Translations under genes and position numbers: made by a program
Shown: one piece after another, positions 23,310-33,769 of the stretch
How positions within the stretch are numbered: position 1 is the first letter of the stretch
Layout: every line of letters begins with the position of its first letter
DNA from: Zingiber officinale
Taxonomy: Eukaryota; Streptophyta; Magnoliopsida; Zingiberales; Zingiberaceae
Assembly (NCBI RefSeq): GCF_018446385.1
Contig: NC_055996.1
Location: 51,072,365 to 51,136,364 of the forward strand
Direction of reading: 5' to 3'
DNA: 64,000 bases
The notes under the pieces: generated by a model
The model's database searches: none
Seen by the model: the letters and a program-made list of their open reading frames with translations, nothing else
What the model was told of the DNA's origin: nothing

Positions 23310-23323
23310 AAGGTATGAGGGAT
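23310..23323 (+). other. Polypurine tract before the Tekay-1 3' LTR
   Basis: The purine-rich run aaggtatgagggat abuts the LTR start TGTAACACCC. It is the expected plus-strand primer site. It is interrupted by two pyrimidine positions. Confidence 0.65.
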
Positions 23324-25717
23324 TGTAACACCCATAAATTTTCTCTATTTAAATAAAGCAAAAAGAAGTAGAAGAAGAGAAAAAAAATAAAAATACAATC
23401 ATAAATGGCCTGGGCTAGGATTGAACCCTAGACCTCTTACTTGAAATTATTTTAAGTAGTCATTAGGTGGTGGTAAAGCATCACATTAGCAATAGGAAAT
23501 AATTTCTTATAAGCAGATTTTGTGGGAGGAGATGTTTCAACTTCCACTTAGTATAAAAGGGGATGGATGAGAGAAAACCCTAGTTTTCATCTTCTCTTCC
23601 TTTCCCTAGCCGAAATTCTCTTCTACCCCCTTTCAAGTTTCGGCCAAGGAACCCTAAGGCTTCAATTCTTAATATTTTCAAGGGGAGAATCTAAGGGGAG
23701 GGTCTCTCCCAAGGAAATAGTACGTGCCGTTCAAGAGAGGATTTTCTTCCCTACACCCTCTATAACAGTAAGATCTAGCGAAAGGATTTAAGTACTTCTC
23801 ACCTGTGGTATAAGTTGCTTCGTCGATGCATGTTGTAGTATGTATCTATGTAAGTTAAAAGAATATTCATGCCATGATATATTTTATGTATGTTAAAGGA
23901 GATAGATGTTATAATTGTAAGATGCCCTCTAAAGTTTGGGATTAAGAGCATGTTTAGAGTATTTGATTTGCTTCCCATTAAGTTTTGGGACTAAGAAGCA
24001 TAATCAAGTGCCCCAAGGTGCTTCCCTATAAGTGTGAGGGATTAAGTGCATACAAGGTATTTGTTGAAATGACAAGTTAGTGCAAGTATAAGAAAGAAGT
24101 ATTAAAAAGAAAGTATTTTACTTTAAGATGGCATGTACTGGACACAAGGTCCATGGGTGGGCTCCTAGATCGCCCCTAGGCCCCTAGATCACCTAGTAGT
24201 ACCTTAATAGGTTCGGGAATAGCTATCTCGGATCTTATTAAGGGTGTACGCAAAGTGGTACAATGTCAGGCCCAAAGCAAGTTGATTATTATTTTCACTA
24301 GTACGTAATATAAAGTTTTCCCAAGTTCATTGTTTATTTAAGTGAAAGCATTCTTAAGTTTGGGAATTAGAGACTATAAAGTGCAGCTTTGATGAACTCT
24401 ATTGTATGGCAAAGTTTATGGTTTTCATTACTTGTTTTCAATATAATCAGGGTTTCATGTTGACATCTCATGATAATCCTATTTAAAAATGTTGATGTTT
24501 GCATGATGAGTCTATTTAAAAATACATGTCATGTACATATTTCTAAATTATGGGTTTTAGTATGAGTAATTATTGAGTGCATGTTTTGTGTTCTTTCAAG
24601 CAGTTTTGTAAAGCATGTTTTCCCTCTTTAATGCATTGTTTTGTGTGTAAAAGGTACTTACTATGCGTTTGCTTATAGATTACTTTTCCTTATACTGCAG
24701 ATAAAGGTAAAGGAAAGCTCGAGTAAGGAGGGGCAGCAGGAACGATATTTGCTGGTGTGTGTGATGGAACAGTGGGAAGTGATCTTGGAACTTACTAGTG
24801 CATGGAATGTGTTAGATTTTGGTACTGATGGACCTATTTTCTTATCCCATTTAGTATAAAAATACTATTAAGAATTGTGTATGATGAAATTGACAGTTTG
24901 TTAGTAATTAGCATGTCAAAGACTCTCCCTAAAGAAATGGAAGAGAACGGTAAGCCAAGAGGGAGTATAAAGGGGAGAACCAACCTCCTTTGTAGTGTTG
25001 TGTGTGACCCCTGCACGGCCCGTGACACGGCCGTGTCGATTCACATGACCCTCACCTGCTCCCTCTCGGCCAGGGTGACATGGTCGTGTGGATTCACATG
25101 GCCACCACCTGCTCCCTCTCGGCTAGGGTGCTACAGTCGTGTGGTTTCACACGGTCGTACACCTCTTCCTGTCAGCCGGAGTGACACAGCCGTGTGGCTT
25201 CACACGACCGCACATTCCTCTTGGTCTCGATCAAGGTGACACGGTCGTGTGAAGCACACAGCCGTTCATTTCTCCTTCTCGGGTAAGATGACACGGCCAT
25301 GTGGTTTCACACGGTCATCCACCCCTTCGTCACAGCCGAGGTGACATGGTCGTGTGGAAGCCACATGGTCGTGCTCTGCTCCAGCAGTGGAGGCCTTACA
25401 CGGTCGTGTGGTACACACGGTCGTGCCCAAACTTGGGTCTGGAAAGGTCACACGACCGGTCATCACCACATGGTCATAGCATGCCCCTTCATGGGTAGGG
25501 CCACAGGGCTGGTTAGGGTCACACGACCCAAACCCCTCAGCATTTATAGAGTTTCTCTCAGCTCTGCTTCACTCCAAACTATGGCTTAACAGTCGAAACA
25601 AGTTCAGACTAGATTTTCTTAATCGAGCGAAGTGCAAAAATAATGAAGTCTTTAGAAGGTATGAAAAGAGTAACGTCCGTGCTCTAAGTTAGGGTTTCAG
25701 AAGGGGCGGTCGTTACA
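23324..25717 (+). repeat. 3' LTR of Tekay-1
   Basis: Same order as the 5' LTR, with scattered substitutions and a 24-bp deletion near 23728. It carries the same CACGGCCGTG array (about 25015-25520) and a TATA box at about 23551. It ends cggtcgttaca, followed by the CCTAG duplication. Confidence 0.92.
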
Positions 25718-26365
25718 CCTAGCCAGGCACTTGCCCGGGGGTGCTCCTTCGTCGAAGCTTACTCGGGTGCCCAAACCACCCTTTTCCATCTTAGTCTTCT
25801 TGTGACAAAGAGTTGGTTGAGACAATAATATATAATGAATAATTTTGACAGCCTCCAGAAGGTCTAGTCCTAACTTTGAATTTCGTTGAAACTCTAGGTG
25901 GAACCGACGCCTACTGTTCCCTCTTCGGGGATCGCGTTCTCACCTACTCCTCTCAGAAGAATTTACCTTTTGCCAAACTTATCCTCCAGATAATTTAGAC
26001 TTTTGCTCAACGTCTGAGTCATTAGGACTTTCTGTTGAACGTTCAATCCTCGACCTGTTCAATCTTCCCCCTGGTATCCGCGACCCCTAGGACTTTCACT
26101 TAGCATCCTCGACCCTAAGATTTCACCTAACATCCTCAACCCACCAAGACTTTGCCCAATCCCTCGGACTAGGACTTCATTGTCTAACTGTAGGTAGGAC
26201 TTTCCTCCTTTTGCCTAGCTTCAACTAAGACTTTCACTTTACCTAAGATCACTTAGGACTTTTCTGCACACTTAGTTCAACTTGTTCGAACAACAATAAC
26301 ACTTAACTTAGAACTCTTTTCCATTATCAAAACTCCGATTTGATCGTCTAGTGCTCCTTGCACCA
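25718..26365 (-). repeat. copia-1 5' LTR, second part
   Basis: Continuation of the LTR interrupted at 6244. It contains a Sirevirus-like sequence with repeated blocks around taggactt and ctaagactttc, and ends gctccttgcacca, close to the usual gcaccaaca terminus. Beyond 26365 the sequence matches a different element (compare 29280), which places the boundary within a few bases. Confidence 0.7.
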
Positions 26366-27100
26366 AACTCAGTCTCAAAGGGATAAGTTACTAGTTTCCA
26401 CTTGTGAAACTATTTTTTATATCCCTTATTCTATTTTTTTATTTTTTTATTTTTTTCTCTCGAAATGTTTGCATTGTGCAACACTTGAATTATATATAAA
26501 AAAAATTGGTGTTTTAAATGTAGCACTAACAAATGTATGGATATTTTAATTTTTCCAAATATGCTTACATGGTATGAGCATCATTCAATAACCAATATGT
26601 GGTCTAAGAAATCACCATGGAAATCCAAGTACTAAACAAATTAGAAGAATCATGACTATTCTAGAATTATCTACTATTCAAGCTTAAGCAAAGTGAAAAT
26701 GAGATCCTTAAGATTAGACAAACACTTAAATTTATCTCATTACAATACAATGCTCACTTTGTGATACTAGAGATAGAGAAGAGAAGTTCAGCAAACATAC
26801 TAGTATTATCTCTTACAGCAACATGAATTAAGAAATAAATGTGCTAACAGTTTTGCTATTAGACAAGCCAACAACAAGGTGAAGATTGATATTCTCAAAA
26901 TGCCACAAAGATAACCAGCAAGACAGTCAAAGAAACTAAAGAAAAATTGCACTCAACTAAAAACTGACATGAAAATAAGCAAAATCCAATAGAAATGAAT
27001 TGGAATGCAAGGAAAAATAAGACTATGTACAACTCCCCCCCCACCCGACTTAAATTTTTCATCATCCTGATAAAATCAATATGGTGGAGGAGAGGGAGGT
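26366..27100 (-). mobile_element. Athila-like internal fragment flanking element E
   Basis: 26366-26805 is clearly similar to 29277-29710, a segment inside element E near its 3' LTR: both have tctcaaa-gg-taa-tt-tagtttcca, the same T-rich tract, and a shared 150-bp block around aaatcaccatggaaatccaag. Thus E appears inserted in, or recombined with, another copy of the same family. The remainder to 27100 is AT-rich with a C8 run at about 27033. No gene is supported. Confidence 0.55.
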
Positions 27101-27138
27101 TGATGTATACAATCCGTAAGTGCATTATTATCATTAAG

Positions 27139-27268
27139 TATACCTCCCTTATGTGCTAGTCACTATTCCAAAAGCTAGTAGCCGTCCGTGATTTGCCTCC
27201 TCCGTGTTGGCCTTGGGATGGGTTGGCGGGGGCGCTGGGGGCGAGCATATTCGCCTTTTGCCACAATG
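27139..27268 (+). mobile_element. 5'-truncated SINE copy in the E 3' LTR
   Basis: About 130 bp match the 3' half of the full SINE at 59146-59355 (from acctcccttatgtgctag to ttttgccacaatg). It is flanked by attatcattaag (27127-27138) and attatcatcaag (27269-27280), a 12-bp target duplication with one change. The tRNA-like head is missing, as expected for incomplete reverse transcription at insertion. Confidence 0.88.
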
Positions 27269-28286
27269 ATTATCATCAAGTAATAAAAGATATTAAATCC
27301 AAAAGGATTGGATATAAGCACTAGAGACCAATCATGATGAATTAGCTAAATGATCAGGAATAGAGAATCTTTGCACTAAAGTAGAGAGAGAGGGAGAGTA
27401 AAGAGAGTTTAGTTGGAGGAAACTTGGTTGAGGAAAGCGTTCTAGGAACTCATTTTTGTTGTGATGCTAATCAATGTATTAGAAATCATCTATTACCCAT
27501 CCTCTATACACATGTAGGAAATTTTAATTCAATTATGGCACTACCCCATGATGGTTGTAATGGAGTACTATCTCTATTGGTATCAAATGCTACCGAATGG
27601 AAGTGGTCCCTAGGAAGTCTGGTTCAAGGGATACCCTTATCACTAGGGCCCCCCAATCATACATTCACAAGGATACACTAAACACTTGATAACATAGATA
27701 TAGAGATAACCCATTAAGTCTAATTCTATACTTTCTTGTAAAGAATTATCCTCCCCTTCAAGGCGATGATCAAGATGTCTAGTTAAAGAAATACCCTTGT
27801 CACTAGGGCCCCCTAGTCACATGATCTAGAGCATCTCCTCTATAGGGTAAATAAATCAATACAATTATTCAATCATAGATGAGATTTAAGCATAAACACA
27901 CCATTCACACATAAGATCAAATTAATACAAGGCATAAGCAATATCATATGGAAAAGAAATTGGAAAATCCAAAGAGTATACATTAATTTTACATCACAAC
28001 TACTCTCTCAATCTTGGAACAATGAGATCTACTCCATGATAGGAAGAAATGAATCCAAATACTTTAAAATTAAAAGCTTAAAATCCAATCTGAAGAGAGA
28101 AGGGAGAAAAGCTTATCCAAGTCATCGAGTGGTGTTCAGATCCAATTTTAAGCTTTTGGAGTCGAAGGATATGATGGAAATGGTTTCGGATCTTTGATTA
28201 GAGCATAGAGAAGGCATAGATCTAGACCAAGATTGGTTTCCCAAGAGGAAAAACCTTCCTCCCTTGAAAAGAGGAAGAACTCCCCT

Positions 28287-28295
28287 TTTATAAAG
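28287..28295 (-). promoter_or_regulatory. TATA box of the E LTR
   Basis: On the minus strand this reads CTTTATAAA followed by AGGGGAG. The palindrome array begins 6 bp upstream (28301). Equivalent boxes next to arrays occur at 30662, 60122-60130 and 61596-61605. Confidence 0.6.
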
Positions 28296-28300
28296 CTTGA

Positions 28301-28680
28301 CATGGCCCTGCACATGGCTCGTGTCACGATCGTGCCTTTTGTCACGGCCAAAGCTTGAAAAGGCTCTATTGAGATGGCATGGCCATGCTAATTGGCACAG
28401 CTAGAGTGCAAAGTCGTTCTTCTAGAATGACACAACCATACCCTGGATTGTCTCTGGTTATGTGGCACGGCCCACCCTTACTTCACCACTGGAAGTTTGA
28501 CATGGCCATGTGAAATCACACAACATTAGTTTGATTGTGCTCTGGTGGAGTGGCATGGCCGTGTAAAACCACAATACTGAAGCTTGGCTCTTCTCTAGTT
28601 GAGTGGCATGGTCATGCCCTTTGGCACGACCATGCTTTGCCTGCCCACAAGTGAAGAGCTACGGTAGTGTGAAACTACAT
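28301..28680. repeat. CACGGCCGTG-type array in the E LTR
   Basis: Units such as catggccctgcacatgg, gtcacgatcgtgcc, gcatggccatgc and ggcacgaccatgc recur over 380 bp, most showing C-to-T or G-to-A decay of a CACGGCCGTG core. The array lies directly upstream of the TATA box in the minus orientation. Confidence 0.75.
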
Positions 28681-28910
28681 AGACAATCTCTTCTCTTCTT
28701 CTTTTGTCTCTCCGAAGCACGTTTCAACACCATTTTTTTCTTCGAAAATGCATCCTATGAATAGAAAACTAAACAAGAGCAGATCTTAAACAAAGGGAAT
28801 AATTATGCTAAAAATATGATAAAAAGGGGTGACAATGCATAGAACATACTCAAAGAAAGTAAGTGAATGTGCGTTAAAATATACATAAAAGTATATATAA
28901 TCTACGTACA

Positions 28911-29713
28911 TCAAACCCCCAGACTTGAACCTTTGCTTTTCCTCAAGCAAAATGCTGCAATCTAGATTCATGTGCTCATATAATGCATAATGTCTAGTAC
29001 ATCAATCCAACTTTATAAACTAGTTTCATTGGTGAGCATGATTATAGAGTAACCTAAGTATGGCCTAAACATAAGTTCTTGTGCACAATGCAATAATAAC
29101 CCAAGCTCTTCAAGTTTTAATTCCTAATCATAGTCAAGTCATCATCTAAATGAAATTCTAGTGTTCCCAGTGATAGATATTTAATTGTTACACACTTTGT
29201 TCATATTTCTTAGTCTACCCAAGGTCTCAAAGGCGTGCTTGACATCAAGAGAAACATAACATTTATTTTCTTAGTAACCTAACTTGGTCTCAAATGGGTA
29301 ACTTGTTAGTTTCCATTTTCGAAACTATTTTTATATCCTTTATCCTCCTTTTTTTTCTTTTCTCAAGGTGATTACATTGTACAACACTTGAATTTATCAT
29401 AGAAATTTTTTTTATGCTTATAGATGTAGCACTAACAAAGGTAGGGATATTTTGATTTTTCCAAATAAACTTACATGATACAAGAATCATCTAGTAACCA
29501 AGATATGGTCTAAGAAATCACCATGGAAATCCAAGTACAAAACAAATTAGATAAATCATGACTATTCCATAGTTATCTACTATTTAAGTTTAAGTAAAGT
29601 AAAAATAAGATCCTTAAAATCAGGCTGACACTCAAATTTATCTCATTAGAATATAATACTCACTTTGTGCTACTAGAGGTACAGAAAGGAAGTTCACCAA
29701 ACATACTAGCACT
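28911..29713 (-). other. Element E 3' non-coding region
   Basis: It begins with tcaaacccccagacttga, which on the minus strand is the purine-rich gtctgggggtttga expected before a 3' LTR. The rest is AT-rich, and 29277-29710 repeats 26366-26805. No coding region is supported. Confidence 0.55.
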
Positions 29714-29832
29714 ATTTGGTGCAGTGGTTAAAGCATGAGGTGTTGCCACATGAGTCCTTGGGGTCAAAACTCGGTGTGTCCAAGCATGCCTCCCCCCATA
29801 CCTTGCCACCTGCACTAATGGTTAATAGCTAA

Positions 29833-31693
29833 TGTGCGTAGATTATATACACTTTTAATCATGTTTTGACGCACATCTATTTATATTTCATTAGCATAAT
29901 CTATGCTTATTGCACCCTATTTCATTATAATGTCATACTTTCATTATATTTTATTCGGAGATCTGCTCTTTACTTGTTTTGATTGATAGGACGTGATTTG
30001 GAGCAAAAACGGAGCTTAAATGAAGTCTAGAGCTTCCAGAGTGTTTGGGTCATGTGGAACTCACACGGGCATGCAAAAACTAAGTATTTCCATGTTATGG
30101 TTGTATGGAAACCACACGGCCGTGTGGAGGCCGTGTGCGGGTTGTGTGGATGCTGTGTGGAATCTACACGGCTGTGTGAAGGCCATGTGGAATTTTTAAC
30201 ATTGTAGACTAAAACTAAAATGGCCATAACATTGTACTCGATTGGAGTTACGAGCTTTTCTTTATATTAAAATGTAGATAACTTTAAGATCTACAACTTT
30301 GATGAAGACTTCAACCAGAGAAAACTTCATATTAATAGTTTAAAAGATGTTTCAATGAGGCATAACTATGTAGAGCCATGTCAAGGGTCATGCAAGGGGT
30401 GTGTGAGATCCACACGGTCGTGCAACACTTCTAGAGAGTAAGCGGTGGTTGGCCATGTGAGCCACACGGCCATGAAACATTTCAAGAGGTTAAAAAGAGT
30501 TAGGTCATGTAAGCCACACGACCGTGTAACCCATCCAAAACTAAAGCAGAACATGGTCATATGAGCCACATGGTCGTATCACCCTGGCTGAGAGCAAGAA
30601 GGAGGAGGCCGTGTGGGGGCAACATGGTCGTGTCATAGGCCGTGTGGTACCCGTGTACTACTCTATAAAAGGGTTTTTCTCCCCTTTTCACTCATCTTTG
30701 GCTTGGGCCTCTTCCCCATTGCTTGGGAAAGGGTTCTCTCCCCTTTTGGGGAGCCCCTAGAAACCACATCTTCGCCGATCCGTCCACCTCCGGAGCAAGG
30801 GAATACCTCCAAGGATGCAACGCTTCAAGGATAAGCACTCTCCTCTCTCTACTTCTTTTTATTGGGTTGTAGTTTTCTTCTTTCTTCATCTTTGGTTATG
30901 TTTCCTTTGCTATAGAGTAGATCTCTTGATCTAGGATGTAGGAAGTAGCTATGATGTGATTATGGATGTATGAACTATGTATTTGGATATTTCCTTATTT
31001 AATGAAGTGTTATGTCATGTTCTATTTGTGTTATACCTTCTATGTGTTTGATGAAGTGTGTGAATGGTGCAAAAATGTATACGTGGATTGATTATGGATC
31101 ACATAGAGGGATACCCTAGATCGTATGACCTAGGGGCGTCAGTGACAGGTTGCCCCGCTAACGGACGTCTAGGGGGTCATCTTGAAAGGAGAAGTAATTC
31201 TCTACAAGGAAGTAGATAGTCGTAGTCAATTATAATTCTCATCTCTATATTTATTAAGTAGTACATGTGTTCCTATGTTGTATGATCGAGGGACGCTAAT
31301 GACAGGTAGATCCCACTAACGGACTTCATAGGAATCATTCCTTTTTAATTGCAAGGGATGTTAATCTAACTAACCTGTCGGTTGTCCACTGCAAGGGATA
31401 GCCGATAAATTTCTACATGTTCATAAGAATGGAGGTAAGGAGATGAATAATGCATAGGTTCATTAATTAGCATCATAGTGAAACTAAAATCCTAGTATCT
31501 ATCCATCCCCAAATCTAACTCTCCCTCTTTCTCTACTCTTTACATTCTCTTTTTCCTTCACCCACTCTTTTCCAATTAACCTTCGATTGTCTAGATAATT
31601 CACTGTGCAAAGTTAACTAGTGCTTAATCAACAGTCCCTGTGGGATCGATAATCTTTTATTACTGACGATAAAACTGTGCACTTGCAGTTGCA
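29833..31693 (+). mobile_element. Solo LTR of an Athila-like element, plus strand
   Basis: It starts TGTGCGTAGATTATAT and ends CACTTGCAGTTGCA, closely resembling the complement of LTRs E and G. It has a palindrome array (30040-30657) and a TATA box (30662-30670). Internal sequence is absent on both sides and the flanks belong to one split SINE. TAA occurs on each side (29830-29832, 31694-31696) but a clear 5-bp duplication is not seen. Confidence 0.7.
30040..30670 (+). promoter_or_regulatory. Palindrome array abutting a TATA box in the solo LTR
   Basis: Copies of cacacggccgtgtgg, ccgtgtg and variants run from 30050 to 30657. The last, ccgtgtggtacccgtgt, stops 5 bp before tctataaaaggg (30662). 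The geometry suggests an upstream promoter element; protein binding is inference. Confidence 0.6.
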
Positions 31694-31799
31694 TAACAGT
31701 AGCCACCCATGATTTATCTCTTTCATGTTGGTTTAGGGACGGGTTAGCGGGGGTGCTGGGATAAACTACCTGTTTCTATTGCTCAAGAATCTATGAGAT

Positions 31800-33100
31800 T
31801 TATACATGGTGTCGATATTATATGAATTTGACTCATGAATTCCCTAAAATCTTCATTCACCCTCATCTCTTCCCTCTGAGCATCCATAAAATCAAACATT
31901 TTCTTAAACAAATCCTTTTCTCTTGAAACACTCATGCATATATTGAAATTGTTCATCTGACATACATTTTTGTTTATTCAATAGATCATTAAGTGAAGCA
32001 TGGTTGTGATGAAGGGTGCCCAAAATAGAGTGAAACTATTGAAATTAAGTCTAGCAAGGTCTTGACTGCTTGAAGGAATTCCTTTCATAGCTAATATAGG
32101 TGAGGCAATAGGTTCTTATTAGAAATAGATAAAAGTCAATTATCCTTATTACAAATGGTTGTTAAATTAGGATTTGGAAATCGCAAGGAAAAATTATTTT
32201 TTAGAATAAGACAATAGTCGTAAACATCTCATCATATCATATGAATTGCCAAATATGTATTTAAATTAATTACTAGGCCATTATTCACCATTTCTAAACC
32301 ATCGAGATCACAACCTAGTGCTACTGCCATGCGGGTAAGCATTCCCCCTAGAACAATGGGATTGGTGGAGGGAGTTCTCCTAACTTTACTAGGTGTTTCA
32401 GAAAGTGATATCCTAAGTTAATTGGAACATTTTCCACCATTACCCACAAAAAATATAATTCTGAAAGCCTCATTGTTCCTTCACTATCACCGTGACCAAA
32501 TATCATATTTCTCATTACCAATTGAAGATAATGGAAAATTGGATTAATGATACTAGTATTCTTTGATGAGTGTGGATCGATTGCTCACTAATTAACCCCC
32601 CCATATATTTGAATTATCGAATCTAGGAAGTATTATTGTTGTTCTGTCATATGGAAAATCAAGAATGCATTAAAATCATCAAAGGTCCATTCATAGTCAT
32701 CAATGAATAAATAGAACATAATTTTCCCTCCCCCTCGAATGTTATGAATACTAATGGAGCTTAAGATTTCCAAAACTAGTCTAGGGAATGTCGAGTATTT
32801 CATGCTCATGAAGTTATTCCATCCTATCCTCTCAAAAACCAATTAATATCATCTCATAAATCTAGAACATCTAAAGTTTCATAATCTATAAATCTAGTGC
32901 ATAAGATGGAACATTTCAACAATAAATCATATCGAAGATTTTATTCATCACTACTAAAGATGATACCAAAGTTGTTTAGCATACCCTTGAAGTGAGCATT
33001 TGGCTCCCTTAAAGAATCAATCTTCTCCTTGCCTTTATTTTTGGGATTGTCTTCCTTCATGGAGCTAAGTCCCTTCTTTAGCCGATTCAACATCATAGAT
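31800..33100 (-). pseudogene. ATHILA ORF1-like remnant in element E
   Basis: On the minus strand a start-like segment MMLNRLKKG (about 33095) is followed by lysine-rich sequence, and then a frame (32842-32633) with FERIGWNNFM and IMFYLFIDDYEWTFDDFNAF. This matches the general pattern of the ATHILA ORF-1 family, which lies 3' of pol in Athila elements and is of unknown function (sometimes called env-like). Stops and frameshifts are frequent. Only this short part is recognisable. Confidence 0.5.
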
Positions 33101-33235
33101 GATGAAGAGGTCGAGTCCAAGGTGAGGTGAGAACTCTAAAAAGTGAGGGGGAAGTGAATGATGAAGGTTGAAGGAGGCAAATGGAGGACTTTTGGAACAA
33201 GAGGAAATGAGAGGAGTTGGGAGATGGTTGTGGAG

Positions 33236-33650
33236 ACGGCACAGCCATGTAAAATCCCCACACCCGTGCCATAGCTATAAGCAAATTGGGCTTGGGTCGT
33301 GTATCTCTGGGTCACATGACCGTGTGAATTCTCACAGCTAACCACATGTTGGCCTCGGGTTGGATCACACGGCCATGTGAAATCACATGGCCAACCCTGT
33401 AATGGCCTCGAGTTGGATCACACGGCCATGTGAAATCACATGGCCAACCCTGTAATGGCCTCGAGTTGGCTCACACGACCATGTGAAATCACATGGCCAA
33501 CCCTGTAATGGCCTCGAGTTGGCTCACACGGCCATGTGAAATCACACGGCTACCCCCATATTGGCCTCGGGTTGGCTCACACGGTCGTGTGTAATCACAC
33601 TGTCATGTGGTGCCTACCATGACAAAGTAGGCACAATTGTGTCATTCAAC
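33236..33650. repeat. Internal palindrome array with 53-bp tandem repeats
   Basis: From about 33305 to 33600, roughly five copies of a 53-bp unit each contain cacacggccatgtgaaatcac and a cctcg-gttgg linker. Flanking single units (gacggcacagccatg, cactgtcatgtgg) extend it. It lies between the end of pol and the ATHILA ORF1-like remnant. A comparable array is in element F at 54895-55290. Confidence 0.85.
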
Positions 33651-33769
33651 ACAGCCTTAATAGATATTCTCCCTCTCTAGAGTTCATTATTCTTCCAAAT
33701 CCTAAAAAGGAAATTAAACATGAATTAGATTACAATAAAAGCGAAAGCTAAAATGAAAAAAAAAATCCT

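Larger units (their letters stand above)
6245..25717 (+). mobile_element. Complete Tekay/Del-like Ty3-gypsy element (Tekay-1) with nested CACTA
   Basis: Two LTRs of 2,391 bp (6245-8635) and 2,394 bp (23324-25717) both start TGTAACACCC and end CGGTCRTTACA. A 5-bp target duplication CCTAG lies at 6240-6244 and 25718-25722. A Met-tRNA primer-binding site follows the 5' LTR. The gag-pol order is gag, protease, reverse transcriptase, RNase H, integrase with an extended C-terminal domain, as in chromoviruses of the Tekay/Del group. The LTRs differ by roughly a few percent by eye, including a 24-bp deletion in the 3' copy near 23728. CACTA1 occupies 10125-19926. The coding frame is heavily interrupted, so the element is not autonomous. 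Confidence 0.92.
27101..28910 (-). repeat. 3' LTR of element E
   Basis: Plus-strand reading begins TGATGTATACAATCC and ends AATCTACGTACA; the complement begins TGTACGTAGATTATAT, like the solo LTR at 29833. It contains a SINE (27139-27268), a minus-strand TATA box at 28295-28287 and a CACGGCCGTG-type array (28301-28680). Confidence 0.8.
29714..31761 (+). mobile_element. Old SINE copy split by a solo LTR
   Basis: 29714-29832 matches the 5' half of the SINE at 59146 (gtggttaaagcatgaggtgttgcca and the B-box-like ggggtcaaaactc). 31694-31761 matches its 3' half (agccacccatgattta ... gcgggggtgctggga). The solo LTR 29833-31693 lies between them. Divergence is clearly higher than between the other two copies, and no target duplication is obvious. 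Confidence 0.6.

Noticed and set aside
29833..31693. A complete Athila element in plus orientation
   Set aside because: Only one LTR is present and both flanks belong to one SINE, so it is a solo LTR.
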